Shown piece by piece: positions 17,253 through 26,990 of a DNA stretch of 64,000 nt. The notes beneath the pieces were generated by a model that ran no database searches, was not told where the DNA came from, and was given only the letters and a program-made list of their open reading frames with translations. The stretch comes from Methanomassiliicoccaceae archaeon (GTDB taxonomy: Archaea > Thermoplasmatota > Thermoplasmata > Methanomassiliicoccales > Methanomethylophilaceae), in contig JAEEJP010000010.1 in assembly GCA_016281925.1 (NCBI GenBank), positions 29,050 through 93,049 of the forward strand, given 5' to 3'. Positions within the stretch are counted from its first letter, which is position 1. The number at the start of each line of letters is the position of its first letter. Position numbers and translations under genes: made by a program.

Positions 17253-19598
17253 ATGTTGCAAGTCGCAGTATACGGTAAAGGCGGAATCGGAAAATCCACA
17301 ACGTCTTCGAATCTGTCGTTCACGCTTGCTAAAAAAGGGATGAAAGTTCTTCAGATCGGATGCGACCCAAAGCACGATTCGACAAAATATCTGATTAACG
17401 GCAAAGAACAGACGACAGTCCTGGATTACATCAGGAGCACTCCCCCTTCCCAGAGAAAGCTCGGGGACATCATGCTCGAAGGATCCGGCGGAGTCATGTG
17501 CGTCGAAGCCGGAGGGCCTGAGCCCGGTATAGGATGCGCCGGAAGAGGGATCCTCACGACGTTCGACGCCATCGAAAAAATGGGCATAAACGATGTCGGG
17601 AAGGACGTCACCCTGTACGATGTCCTCGGAGATGTCGTCTGCGGCGGATTCGCTGTCCCCATGAGGAACGAATACGCCGATGCGGTCTACATCGTCACTT
17701 CCGGCGAGTTCATGGCCATATATGCGGCCAACAATATTCTCCGCGGGCTCCTCAACTTCGGAACTGCCCGTCCCAGGGTGGCAGGGATTGTCCTGAACAG
17801 GAGGAATGTCGAGAACGAGCGCGAGATAGTGGAGAGATTCTCCGACGGGGTCGGCCTCCCCATCGTCGTGGACATCCCCCGCTCTGGGGAGTTCATCGAG
17901 GCTGAAAGGCTGGGGAAGACCGTTTCCGAAGCATTCCCGGATTCGATCCCCGCTTCCATCTACGGTCAGCTGGCCAACGACGTCATCGCCATAAGCGCGG
18001 GAGTCAGGAGGCTCTATGATCCGCATCCGCTGAGCGATGCGCAGCTCAACGATCTGGCCGCAGGGAAGGCCATAACCGTTCTCGGCAGTTTCAAACGAGA
18101 GGCCTGCCACTGCAGCAAGGTCCGCAGAGGAACGGGTTCCTGCGCCAGCCGCGGAGCGGTCTTCGCCGCAGGAAGGGTCAACGACCTCCCCATCATCATC
18201 CACGGACCTGCCAGCTGTGGCTACGTCATGTCCCACACCCAGGACGTCCATTTCCTTACCGAGATGGGAACCAATCCCAGCACCGCAGGGATGCTCAGGA
18301 ACAACATCCGGTCCACACGCATGAGCAACGACTCATCCATCTTCGGAGGGCACGAGGACCTCATGAACATAATACGCGATGAAGCCGGCAAAGGAAAGAA
18401 GACCGTCATGGTCATCACCACCTGCGTCCCCGGGATGATAGGGGACAACCTCGACCTGATCAAAAAGAGGGCAGAGCAGGAGTTCCCCGGCCTCAATCTG
18501 GTGGTCGTCAAAGCCGACGGAAACCTTGCCGGAGGCTCCGAAGAGGGACGCCTGATGGCCATGCAGGCGATCATTGACTTCATCGATGAGAGCCGCGAAC
18601 CCTCGGACATGGAATGCAACCTCATCGACGACAACTTCATCGTTTATTCTTCGGGAAGGAACAGCGAATGGACGCAGAAGCTGCTGAGGGACCTCGGATT
18701 CTCCAAAGTCCACAAGATCATCGACAACGTGTTCCTGGACGAGGTCGTCGGATGCAGGAAGAACATCCTTAACGTAAAGACCTTCGACGATCCCACGGTC
18801 AACGGAATGGCGGACGCCATGGCCGGAAAGAAGGGAATGAGGATCTTCTCCGAGCCTCTCCCCAAAGGATACTCTGAAACTTTGTCATGGGTGGAAAAAA
18901 TCGGCAGGGAATACGGCGTCGAGGAGCGCGCCCGGGACGTCTCGGCCGAAATCAGGCGGCAGTATGCGGACGCCCTCGAGAAACACAGGCCTTTCTTCGA
19001 AGGGAAGACCGCAGACATCATATCTGGGATCCTGGGGGACGACGACTGGATCATAGAGGTCCTTCTCGACGCAGGCGTCAGGATCGGCAGCTACTATGTC
19101 TTGAGGATGAGGATGGGCGGAGGCAGCGGGCCCAGACCCGTCTTCAGATCACGCTACAGAGACATGCTCAACGTCCGCGAGATGTCGAACCCTATGGAGA
19201 TAAAGATGGCCGTCCAGGAAAGCGGCCCCGACATGGTCATCGGAGGGGTCATGATAGGCTGGCATGGGCAGCAGTTCAAAGAGTTCAGCCGCGACTACCA
19301 GTGCTTCACCCATTACGCTTCGATCGAATATCTGGACTATATGCACAAGATGATGACCAGCGCCCCTACGATGGGATGGAGGAGCTGGGAAGGCGGATCC
19401 GTACCGCAGCCGGATGCGGCCGTATCGGAGTCTGCCGGAATCACCCGGCAGCAGATCGATGCCGTCAGGGCGATGATGGGCGGCCGCATGCCGCCGGAAA
19501 TGGAAGCGGCTCTCGGCCGGATGAAGGAGGGGAAGACGCCCGAAGGAATTCCTCCTGACATGCTGCGGATGATCAGATCCATGGCGGGAGGCCGCTGA
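17253..19598 (+). CDS. NifH-NifD fusion: nitrogenase-like reductase plus catalytic subunit
   Basis: 781 residues. Residues 1-275 are a complete Fe-protein: P-loop [10 protein letters not shown] (8-17), and the two 4Fe-4S cysteines at 95 (GIGCAGRG) and 130 (DVVCGGF), 35 apart as in NifH. After a short linker, residues 285-720 are a NifD-like component 1 with cysteines at 297 (SCASRG), 322 (GPASCGY) and 391 ([11 protein letters not shown]), matching the three NifD P-cluster ligands in order and spacing. By hand alignment the FeMo-cofactor cysteine is not in register; the nearest is Cys501. About 60 Met/Gly-rich C-terminal residues have no assignment. It leads an operon with a NifK-like protein and a metal-chelate importer. 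It is not CfbCD (F430), whose subunits are separate and lack a K partner. Probably an ATP-dependent reductase of an imported metal complex or tetrapyrrole. Confidence 0.9.
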   Translation: MLQVAVYGKGGIGKSTTSSNLSFTLAKKGMKVLQIGCDPKHDSTKYLINGKEQTTVLDYIRSTPPSQRKLGDIMLEGSGGVMCVEAGGPEPGIGCAGRGILTTFDAIEKMGINDVGKDVTLYDVLGDVVCGGFAVPMRNEYADAVYIVTSGEFMAIYAANNILRGLLNFGTARPRVAGIVLNRRNVENEREIVERFSDGVGLPIVVDIPRSGEFIEAERLGKTVSEAFPDSIPASIYGQLANDVIAISAGVRRLYDPHPLSDAQLNDLAAGKAITVLGSFKREACHCSKVRRGTGSCASRGAVFAAGRVNDLPIIIHGPASCGYVMSHTQDVHFLTEMGTNPSTAGMLRNNIRSTRMSNDSSIFGGHEDLMNIIRDEAGKGKKTVMVITTCVPGMIGDNLDLIKKRAEQEFPGLNLVVVKADGNLAGGSEEGRLMAMQAIIDFIDESREPSDMECNLIDDNFIVYSSGRNSEWTQKLLRDLGFSKVHKIIDNVFLDEVVGCRKNILNVKTFDDPTVNGMADAMAGKKGMRIFSEPLPKGYSETLSWVEKIGREYGVEERARDVSAEIRRQYADALEKHRPFFEGKTADIISGILGDDDWIIEVLLDAGVRIGSYYVLRMRMGGGSGPRPVFRSRYRDMLNVREMSNPMEIKMAVQESGPDMVIGGVMIGWHGQQFKEFSRDYQCFTHYASIEYLDYMHKMMTSAPTMGWRSWEGGSVPQPDAAVSESAGITRQQIDAVRAMMGGRMPPEMEAALGRMKEGKTPEGIPPDMLRMIRSMAGGR

Positions 19599-19599
19599 T

Positions 19600-20895
19600 A
19601 TGATGGTGAAACCGGACGGATTCTTCGGAGTCACTATGGCCATAGAAGGCATCAGCGACTCTACCGTGCTGATGCACGGGCCGGAGGGATGCAGAAAGAA
19701 CCTATGGGCCCTTACGAACAAGGTCTATCCGCGCGCGGACAGATCCGTCAGCAGGATGACCCCGTACTATATGGGCAGCGCCAGGATCCCATGCACAGAC
19801 CTGGAATCAAGCGACTACATATACGGCGCGTACGACCGCGTATTCGACGCTCTGCGGTACATCAAGGAGCGCGATCCCCAGTTCGTCGCCGTAGTCTGCT
19901 CTCCCGGGGCATCCCTCATCGGAGACGACTGCGGCAAGGCGATAGAGGAGGCCGGCCTATCCGACAGAGCGATCGTGCTGGACGCCGACCTGAGCTCCAA
20001 GCCCATCAACGTCGGGATAGACCTGACTCTGACCGGAGTGCTGGAGAAGCTGGGCCAGCCCAAGGGCAGAACCAGGAAGGGCACCGCCGTGCTTCTGGGG
20101 AACCATGTTCTCCAGAAGGACTGGGAGTCCGTCAACGAGGAGATGTCGCGCATCCTGGGGCTGATGGGCATAGAAGTCATATGCTGCCTGGGAGCGGGCT
20201 CTTCCGTGAAGGAGATAAGGGATTCCGTGGAAGCGGAATTCGCCATCGCGGTATGTCCCGAATACGCTCTGATCACGGCCGACTACTACAGAGAGTCATA
20301 CGGTACGGTCCCGGTCGTCCCCGACTGCTCTCCGGTGGGATTCGAGGCTACGGACGACTGGATCAGGCTAGTGGCGGAGAAGACCGGGCACGATCCGTCC
20401 AAGGCTCTGGGATACGTGGACAGCATACGCAGGAAGGCCTACCGCCGCATGATGGCGGCAAGATTCGACACCGATGCCTTCTCGTTTTCGATAGACGCCG
20501 AGCCCTCGATATGCTATCCCCTGTCCAAATTCTTCTACGACAACCTCCAGATGGTGCCGAAGTGCCTGAAGTACGACGGCATCTCATACGGGCCGTCGGA
20601 AGCCCTGATGGAGAAGTTCCTGGACAGCATAGGGTGGTCCGGCGCCCTGGATGCCGATGTTCCGGATTATACGGAGATCCTGTGCGCCGACGGGAACACC
20701 GCCGATATGTACGCCAGATCCGGCCGCTGCCTCCGCGGGGTGGATCTGAGATTCCCTTCGATGATGAACGTGGAATTCCTGCCGCAGCCCCTGTTCGGAG
20801 CGGCTGGAACCCTGTACATCCTCGAGAGAGTGATCAACCGCTTCCGAGGCAGAACCATGGGATCGCAGACGGACGGAAGGAGCGTGAGAGGTTGA
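19600..20895 (+). CDS. NifK-like nitrogenase component 1 protein
   Basis: 431 residues, the presumed partner of the NifH-NifD fusion, starting one base after its stop. Family blocks are HGPEGCRKN (Cys31), the DLESSDYIYGAYDRVFDAL region and CSPGASLIGDD (Cys100), corresponding to NifK Cys95 and Cys153. The third NifK cluster cysteine (Cys70) falls, by counting back, on Asp6 in KPDGFFG. A Cys-to-Asp ligand change is reminiscent of the dark protochlorophyllide reductase B subunit, although there the Asp is at another position. The protein has a much shorter N-terminus than NifK. It probably forms a heterotetramer with the D-part of the fusion and holds a 4Fe-4S or P-like cluster. Substrate unknown. 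Stop overlaps the next gene. Confidence 0.88.
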   Translation: MMVKPDGFFGVTMAIEGISDSTVLMHGPEGCRKNLWALTNKVYPRADRSVSRMTPYYMGSARIPCTDLESSDYIYGAYDRVFDALRYIKERDPQFVAVVCSPGASLIGDDCGKAIEEAGLSDRAIVLDADLSSKPINVGIDLTLTGVLEKLGQPKGRTRKGTAVLLGNHVLQKDWESVNEEMSRILGLMGIEVICCLGAGSSVKEIRDSVEAEFAIAVCPEYALITADYYRESYGTVPVVPDCSPVGFEATDDWIRLVAEKTGHDPSKALGYVDSIRRKAYRRMMAARFDTDAFSFSIDAEPSICYPLSKFFYDNLQMVPKCLKYDGISYGPSEALMEKFLDSIGWSGALDADVPDYTEILCADGNTADMYARSGRCLRGVDLRFPSMMNVEFLPQPLFGAAGTLYILERVINRFRGRTMGSQTDGRSVRG

Positions 20896-22064
20896 GCCCG
20901 CTGAAGCATCGGCCCGCGCCCCAACCAGACACCGACGAAGGCTTCCGCGCGGAATACAGAAGCTACATTTGGCGCAAGGTGCTGTTCATAGCATTCCTGG
21001 CGGCCGCCATGTTCATCCTTCTGGGATACTCTGTGACCGTAAGCGGAAGGGACATGACGTTCTGGGACGGAATCATGGCGATCGCCGACCGCATCATGGG
21101 CGTGACCTATGACAGGGCAGAGGAGCCGGTCAAGTTCTGGAACGACTATATCGTATGGAACAGCACCATGCCACGCGTCCTCGGAGCTGTCGTATGCGGA
21201 GCCGGCCTGGCGGTGTGCGGCGCGGCCATGCAGGTGGTTCTGAACAACCCCCTGGCCGAGCCTTACACGCTGGGAGTGTCCTCTGGAGCGGTGTTCGGCG
21301 CATGCCTGGCCATAATACTGGGATTCTCCTTCGGAAGCATCGGCACATACGGCATAATCGGCAACGCTTTCATCTTCGCCCTGGTTCCGTGCGCGGTCGT
21401 CATCGTTCTGGTCGGGGTGATGAAAGGGATATCCCCGGTCACTATGATCCTCGCAGGGACGGCCATATCGTACTTCTTCAGCGGCCTGACCACGCTCATG
21501 ATGGTAAGAACCGACGACGACACCCTTACATCGTCCTTCCGCTGGCAGATCGGCAGCCTTGCGGACATCGGCTGGAACAGCATCTGGGTGATCTTCGCCG
21601 GAACGGCGGTCTGCACGGCCGTGCTCATGATGACGACGAAGTACCTCAACGCGCTGGCCCTCGGAGATAGATCCGCAACGAGCCTGGGTGTCGATGTGAA
21701 CAAAGTACGCTACACGATTCTGATCGTCTCCTCGCTGATGGTCGCCGTCATCCTTTCGTTCACGGGGATCATAGGGTTCATCGGACTGCTGGCCCCTCAT
21801 ATGGTCAGATCCATCCTGGGCGCGGACAACAGGTACGTGATCCCGGCGTCCATGCTCCTGGGACCGGTGATTCTCCTGTTCGCCGATACGATATCGAGAT
21901 TCCTGGCAGAGGTGGATCTGCCCGTGGGGATCGTCATGATGTTCGTCGGTTCGCCGATATTCCTGTACATACTCCTCGGAAGGCGCGGAAGGAGGGTGAT
22001 GTACCGATGCTCAGATATGCCGGATCGGACGGCGGCGTCAAGGCCTGCTACCGCTCATTCCTGA
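20892..22064 (+). CDS. FecCD-family ABC permease 1 (importer B)
   Basis: About 390 residues with roughly ten transmembrane segments. Seen are TMPRVLGAVVCGAGLAVCGA, QVVLNNPLAEPYTLGVSSGA, FTGIIGFIGLLAPHM and a C-terminal LPVGIVMMFVGSPIFLYILL coupling segment. No ATG lies before the first helix. TTG at 20892, overlapping the NifK-like stop and preceded by GGAAGGAG, is the best start. The 3' end overlaps the second permease by 58 nt. With permease 2 it probably forms a heterodimeric channel of a siderophore/cobalamin/heme-type importer, encoded in the nitrogenase-like operon. Confidence 0.9.
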   Translation: MSPLKHRPAPQPDTDEGFRAEYRSYIWRKVLFIAFLAAAMFILLGYSVTVSGRDMTFWDGIMAIADRIMGVTYDRAEEPVKFWNDYIVWNSTMPRVLGAVVCGAGLAVCGAAMQVVLNNPLAEPYTLGVSSGAVFGACLAIILGFSFGSIGTYGIIGNAFIFALVPCAVVIVLVGVMKGISPVTMILAGTAISYFFSGLTTLMMVRTDDDTLTSSFRWQIGSLADIGWNSIWVIFAGTAVCTAVLMMTTKYLNALALGDRSATSLGVDVNKVRYTILIVSSLMVAVILSFTGIIGFIGLLAPHMVRSILGADNRYVIPASMLLGPVILLFADTISRFLAEVDLPVGIVMMFVGSPIFLYILLGRRGRRVMYRCSDMPDRTAASRPATAHS

Positions 22065-23083
22065 GAAGGCAGAAGCTTATCTGCATCGGGTTCCTGGTGC
22101 TGGCCGCCCTGTGCGTCATAGTGCTGTACGGTTTCAGCAACAATGCGAGCCAATCATATTGGACATCCTATTCCGTGCTGGGGCACCACCTGTTCGGGAC
22201 GGAGGCGCCTCCGGGGAAGTTCACGGACATGATCTTCTGGGACAGGCTTCTTCCCAGGGCCATCAACGCCGCTTTCGTGGGCGGGGCCCTCGCCATCGGC
22301 GGATGCGTGATGCAGATAGTGTTCCGCAACCCTCTGGCCGACCCTTACACGACTGGGATTTCCTCCGGAGCGGGGTTCGGAGCTACCATAGCCATAGCTA
22401 TGGGGATCTCTCTGGTCCCCGGCCTGACCGGAGACTGGGCCGTCATAGCCAACGCGTTCATTCTGTCCCTGGTGCCGGCGGCCGCCATGGTAGCGGTCAT
22501 GATGTTCAGGAAAACCTCCCCTGCGGAGCTGATCCTGGTCGGAATAGGCATCATGTACTTCTTCGGAGCGGCTTCGACGGTATTCATGCTCTGGGCGAAT
22601 CCTTCGGATCTGTCCGGAGCGTTCAGATGGGGGCTCGGACACCTTGAAAGCGTAGGATGGGACAACATGCCAGCGATCGTGGGGACGACGGTGATAGGCA
22701 GCGCCCTCATCCTGCTTATGTCCGACAGGCTCAGCATAATGAATTCGGGGGACAGGGGAGCGTTCACCATGGGGGAAGACCCCGACAGGGTCCGTTTCGT
22801 CTGCCTTCTGCTAACCTCGATGATGGTGGCCGTGGTGGTCGCCTTCACCGGAACCATCGGATTCGTCGGGATCGTGGCGCCCCATCTGGTGCGCCTCACG
22901 ATGGGGACCAACACCCGCTACATGCTCCTGGGATCGTTCGCGGTCGGAGCCGTCCTTCTGGTGGCTTCGGATGCGCTCGCAAAGGTGCTGGCGCTCCCGG
23001 TCGGAGTGATAATGTCGGTGGTCGGAGGGCCGCTGTTCCTGTTCATACTGGTCAAACAGTACAAACGCGAGCATTTCGTCTGA
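22007..23083 (+). CDS. FecCD-family ABC permease 2 (importer B)
   Basis: 358 residues with about ten transmembrane helices and the same landmarks as permease 1: LPRAINAAFVGGALAIGG, QIVFRNPLADPYTTGISSGA, FTGTIGFVGIVAPHL and LPVGVIMSVVGGPLFLFIL. The gene overlaps permease 1 by 58 nt, so the two are probably coupled and made in equal amounts, as in FecC/FecD. Importer A has only one permease gene and so presumably uses a homodimer. It ends 97 bp before the binding-protein gene. Confidence 0.92.
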   Translation: MLRYAGSDGGVKACYRSFLRRQKLICIGFLVLAALCVIVLYGFSNNASQSYWTSYSVLGHHLFGTEAPPGKFTDMIFWDRLLPRAINAAFVGGALAIGGCVMQIVFRNPLADPYTTGISSGAGFGATIAIAMGISLVPGLTGDWAVIANAFILSLVPAAAMVAVMMFRKTSPAELILVGIGIMYFFGAASTVFMLWANPSDLSGAFRWGLGHLESVGWDNMPAIVGTTVIGSALILLMSDRLSIMNSGDRGAFTMGEDPDRVRFVCLLLTSMMVAVVVAFTGTIGFVGIVAPHLVRLTMGTNTRYMLLGSFAVGAVLLVASDALAKVLALPVGVIMSVVGGPLFLFILVKQYKREHFV

Positions 23084-23141
23084 ACAGATCCCACAGTCTC
23101 TCATGACATCAGCCTGCGCTCTGAGCAAAAACTGATTTCGG

Positions 23142-23165
23142 TATTCCTAAACTTTTTAGAAACCA
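23142..23165. promoter_or_regulatory. Internal promoter-proximal CTAAA/TTTAG dyad before the binding protein
   Basis: TATTCCTAAA (23142-23151) followed by CTTTTTAGAAACC gives a CTAAA-N3-TTTAG dyad similar to the sites at 16455 and 17189. The decamer is identical to one before the flavodoxin gene. It may allow separate, co-regulated expression of the binding protein and ATPase. Weak evidence. Confidence 0.35.
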
Positions 23166-23180
23166 GAAAGGTGAGATCAA

Positions 23181-26100
23181 ATGAATGCGAAAATAATAGC
23201 GGTCGCTGCGGCCGCCATAATAGCCGTGGCGGCCATAGGAGCGTTCCTGCTCCTTCAGAACAGCGACAGCAAGGAGGCTGCCGAGTCTGCCGATGGACGC
23301 CTCCATATCTTCGGCAACGCGAACAACGACGATTATCTGAACGCGGATGACATGGCCTTCATCAAGGACATCATCAGCAAAAACAGCGACGGCGACAGCT
23401 CCAACGATGTCGGCTGGAAGACAGAATATCCTTATGCTGACGCCAACCACGACGGGAAGCTGGATTCGAGCGATGCCGCCGCGGCACAGGCTCTGGCCGA
23501 CCGCAGAGAAGGCACGACCGTCTACTTCGTCGACGGCAACGACGAGGTCAAGAGCATAGAATATCCCGTAAAGAGCATATGCGTCCTCGGAACCGCGACG
23601 TTCACCGCGGCCCAGTCCCTCGGACTCTCCGACATGGTGCACGGACGCAGCGGCACCTCCCAGACCAACGACGTCATCTACAAGGACATCTGGGCAAAGC
23701 CGGCTGTCAGCTCTACTATGGTGGACTTCGATCTGTCCCTTTTCTCCAACGTCGCGGATAAGGTCCCCGGCGGCATCGACGCCATAATCCAGAACAACGG
23801 CGGTATGGGCGCGCCAATAGACGCCGAGACCGCCGCAGAGCTGGAAAAGCTCGGCACCCGGACCATCACCATGAAATTCGACGTGAAAGGCGAAGAAGAC
23901 AGCTACCTCACCCTCGGATTCCTCTGCGGCGCCGACAGCAGGGCAAAGAAAGTGGTCGGAATCATGGACGACGTCTACTCCAATGTGGGCAAAGCCGTCA
24001 GCAGTGCGGGATCTAAGCCTTCCGTGCTCTGCTGCTGGGTAACCGGAAGCATGGGGACCGGATTCTACGCATCCTCCCAGGCATCAGTGTCCGCTTTCAT
24101 CCCTGCCGCAGGCGGAAATCTTATAGAGATCCCCGACGGAAGCATGGACATCACATCCGGAACCGTAGGAATCCTGGACGACAGATACAACGGCGACTAC
24201 ATCCTCGCTCCTGTGAGAACTTCCGTCAGCTATCTCGACGGCAGGGATGGCTGGAAGTCCGTCTGGGAGAACACCACCGGAAGCGCCAGCACCCTGTCCC
24301 TGATGGACGCCTGCCCCGACAGGACTTTCCTGTTCATGTACGGGATGCCGTTCATCTGCAAGGTCGCGTACGCGCTCGAATCTATGTACGGAAGCTACGT
24401 GGTTTCCGGATACGGCGACAGCGTCAACCAGAAATGGGTCGAGATGTGCTACATCCAGAACCTCGGGAGCGGCTATAAGGTCTCCGAACATGGATTCTGC
24501 ATCGGGAAGAAGGATTTCGGCGGGCAGTCCGGCGATGCCGTGACCGCCGCATCCATATCCATGTATTCCGGCGATGCCGAAATCAGGGTCGGCGACTCCA
24601 AGCTCCTCTCGTATGTGACCTCCCCGGCAGGCTCCAAGGCCGCCGGAAGCACTGTGTGGACATCCAGCGACACCTCGGTGGCCACGGTCGACGCGGGAAC
24701 CGTCACGGGGATATCGGCAGGAACCGCGACAATAACCCTCACCATCGGGAGCCTCAGCACCGAATGCACCGTAACAGTCGTCGGCGACAGCATCAAGGAC
24801 TACTCCAAAACCGTCTGCGATGCCGATGCCGACAAGATCGCATCCGCGTTCGCGAACAGCTACAGAGGCGTCTTCGGAACCTATGCTCTGGATCCGGGAG
24901 CCACCTCCAAGCATGCCAGCGTCTCCGCCGCCAGCGGAACCAGGACTTTCACCATCGTCTTCGACGGCAATGCCGAGGCCGCATCCATGTACAGGGATGC
25001 CGTGGACAGCGGCGCCATAGAAGCTCCCCTGGGGATGCCCGGGGAATCCGTGAGCGAATGCCCCTACAGCGGATTCTTCGACGGATTCTGCGGATACAAG
25101 CATGAAGCATCCTCTATGTCGGCTTTCACCGCCCTCAAATTCGCCGCTTACGTCGGCAACGTATTCATCAACGGTTATGACTCCTGGCAGTACCGCCCCT
25201 CCGCGCTGGCTACCGGCTCCGAGATCGACGAGTTCCTCGGCGCCATATCCAAGGCTGTCGCGGATCCAGAAGGCTCCGGCACCATCTCTCCCGGGAACAG
25301 CGCCAAGGACATCGCTTCCGCTTTCGTTTCCGGGTACGGTTCAGGAGCCTTCGGAACCTATGCCACCGACGAAACATCGACCGATTCCAGAGCCACTGTA
25401 AGCGCTACCGTCGGAAAGAGGATCGTCACCATGGCGTTCAGCATCAATCCCGCGGCCGATGTGCTGTATCGGAAGGCGGTCTCATCCGGCGAGATCGAAG
25501 CCCCTCTGGGAATGCCCGGAGAAGTCTCTTCAGAATTCGCCTACGGCGGCGCTTTCGACGGATTCTGCGGATACAAGCACGAAGCCTCCGCGATGGCCAA
25601 ATTCACTGCGTTCAAATTCGCCGCATATAGAGGCGACGTATTCGTGGACGGATACACAGCATGGCAGTACCGTGCCGGCGGCATCGCATCCGATGCCGAG
25701 ATAGCCGAGCTGCTCGGCTCGGTGGCCAAGGCTGTCGGCGCTGCCGGTTCGGGAGGCGGTTCAGAACCTGCGGCGATCGCAATATCAGACGCGTCCGTGG
25801 ACCTGGTCGCCGGAGATTCCGCAGAAATCACAGCATCGGCCAGCGACGGCTCCGCCATCTCCTGGTCCTCCAGCGACGAAACTGTAGCGACCGTTTCCGG
25901 AGGGATGGTCACTGCTGTCGCATACGGCTCGGCAGTCATCACGGCCTTTTCCGGAAACCTCAAGGCCGAATGCGCCGTGAACGTCATGCCTGACACCGCC
26001 GTCGATGCCGGAGCGGACAAGGTCGCAAAATCCTTCGCGGATTCATACGGGACCGGCCTCTTCGGGACCTACGCAGCCGGATCCGGCTCCGACGGAAAAT

Positions 26101-26909
26101 TCGCCACCGTCACCGATGGATCCCACTATTTCCGCATCCTCGGAGACAGCGATCCGGACGGTCTTTACGAAATCCTCTCTTCGGCCGTCGGCGACAAGCC
26201 GGATACGTACGGAAACGGGCCCAAAACCGATCTCGACCTCTCCGGATACGGGTTCGACAATTCCTGCGCCTGCGTCTACGCAGTCAACATGGGAGGGGCA
26301 ATGACCTGGATGTACTTCGCAGTGACCCAGGGGTGCATAGCTGTCGACGGAACCCTGAAGATCCAGTCGTACCGCGGAGCCCCTTCTGAGGCTCTGTTCG
26401 ACGGATTCTTTACCGCTCTGAAGTCCGCCATGGATTCCCAGACAGCCGCGGACGCAGATGCGGACGGCGCCGCTGCCGCGTTCATCTCCGCATACTCGGC
26501 ATCATCCGCCTTCGGAAAGATGTCGGCGGACAGCAGAAACAACGGCGTGTTCGCGGCGGCCTTGTTCGAGACCGGTTCCAGAGTGGCTCCGACGACCGCA
26601 GTGACTTTCTGCGGATGCACCGACGCTTCCGAACGCTTCGAAAAGGCGAAATCTGCGATAGATTCAATGATCACGGAGATGGGGATGCCGGCTGCCGAAG
26701 TCTCCACGGAAGCCTCCTTCGACGGGTTCTGCGGGAAGGCGGTCAACATGCCTATGGGAACCTCCCCGTTCACCATGCTGTTCTTCGCGGCCTGGGAAGG
26801 GGATCTGTTCGTGGACGGGTACAGCTCCTACCAGCTCCACAGAAATGCCGCGGCTGATTCCGATGAGATAGACGCGATGATATGCGCCTTGGCCTCCGCT
26901 TTGAACTGA
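23181..26909 (+). CDS. Giant multidomain metal-chelate binding protein (importer B)
   Basis: 1242 residues. Order: N-terminal membrane anchor (residues 4-27), two dockerin-like Ca-binding segments (FGNANNDDYLNADD near 38, YADANHDGKLDSSD near 84), a FepB/BtuF-like binding domain (about 100-450), a Big2 Ig-like domain (455-533, TVWTSSDTSVATVDAG), two copies of an unrecognised ~145-residue repeat (546-690, 707-855; FDGFCGYKHEAS...WQYR), a second Big2 domain (865-940) and two more, diverged repeats (942-1088, 1092-1242). GGTGAG precedes the ATG. It is homologous to the binding protein of importer A but with an 800-residue C-terminal extension that could reach into or bind the cell surface or host matrix. 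The ligand of the binding domain is unknown; adjacent nitrogenase-like enzymes suggest a reducible metal complex. Confidence 0.88.
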   Translation: MNAKIIAVAAAAIIAVAAIGAFLLLQNSDSKEAAESADGRLHIFGNANNDDYLNADDMAFIKDIISKNSDGDSSNDVGWKTEYPYADANHDGKLDSSDAAAAQALADRREGTTVYFVDGNDEVKSIEYPVKSICVLGTATFTAAQSLGLSDMVHGRSGTSQTNDVIYKDIWAKPAVSSTMVDFDLSLFSNVADKVPGGIDAIIQNNGGMGAPIDAETAAELEKLGTRTITMKFDVKGEEDSYLTLGFLCGADSRAKKVVGIMDDVYSNVGKAVSSAGSKPSVLCCWVTGSMGTGFYASSQASVSAFIPAAGGNLIEIPDGSMDITSGTVGILDDRYNGDYILAPVRTSVSYLDGRDGWKSVWENTTGSASTLSLMDACPDRTFLFMYGMPFICKVAYALESMYGSYVVSGYGDSVNQKWVEMCYIQNLGSGYKVSEHGFCIGKKDFGGQSGDAVTAASISMYSGDAEIRVGDSKLLSYVTSPAGSKAAGSTVWTSSDTSVATVDAGTVTGISAGTATITLTIGSLSTECTVTVVGDSIKDYSKTVCDADADKIASAFANSYRGVFGTYALDPGATSKHASVSAASGTRTFTIVFDGNAEAASMYRDAVDSGAIEAPLGMPGESVSECPYSGFFDGFCGYKHEASSMSAFTALKFAAYVGNVFINGYDSWQYRPSALATGSEIDEFLGAISKAVADPEGSGTISPGNSAKDIASAFVSGYGSGAFGTYATDETSTDSRATVSATVGKRIVTMAFSINPAADVLYRKAVSSGEIEAPLGMPGEVSSEFAYGGAFDGFCGYKHEASAMAKFTAFKFAAYRGDVFVDGYTAWQYRAGGIASDAEIAELLGSVAKAVGAAGSGGGSEPAAIAISDASVDLVAGDSAEITASASDGSAISWSSSDETVATVSGGMVTAVAYGSAVITAFSGNLKAECAVNVMPDTAVDAGADKVAKSFADSYGTGLFGTYAAGSGSDGKFATVTDGSHYFRILGDSDPDGLYEILSSAVGDKPDTYGNGPKTDLDLSGYGFDNSCACVYAVNMGGAMTWMYFAVTQGCIAVDGTLKIQSYRGAPSEALFDGFFTALKSAMDSQTAADADADGAAAAFISAYSASSAFGKMSADSRNNGVFAAALFETGSRVAPTTAVTFCGCTDASERFEKAKSAIDSMITEMGMPAAEVSTEASFDGFCGKAVNMPMGTSPFTMLFFAAWEGDLFVDGYSSYQLHRNAAADSDEIDAMICALASALN

Positions 26910-26990
26910 GACTTCCAAAAACCTCTTTATAAACTCTTTACCCGTCTGTTCCGGCGGGAACCACACGCCAGGCAGGCATACGGTGATAAA

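Noticed and set aside
19689-20891. Long upstream extension of the first permease frame across the NifK-like gene.
   Set aside because: The extension is Arg/Gly/Pro-rich shadow sequence; the permease starts at TTG 20892 behind GGAAGGAG.
17253-20895. Calling the cluster a genuine N2-fixing nitrogenase or the F430 enzyme CfbCD.
   Set aside because: No nifENB or other cofactor genes are present and the FeMo-co cysteine is not evident; CfbCD lacks a K partner and is not fused.
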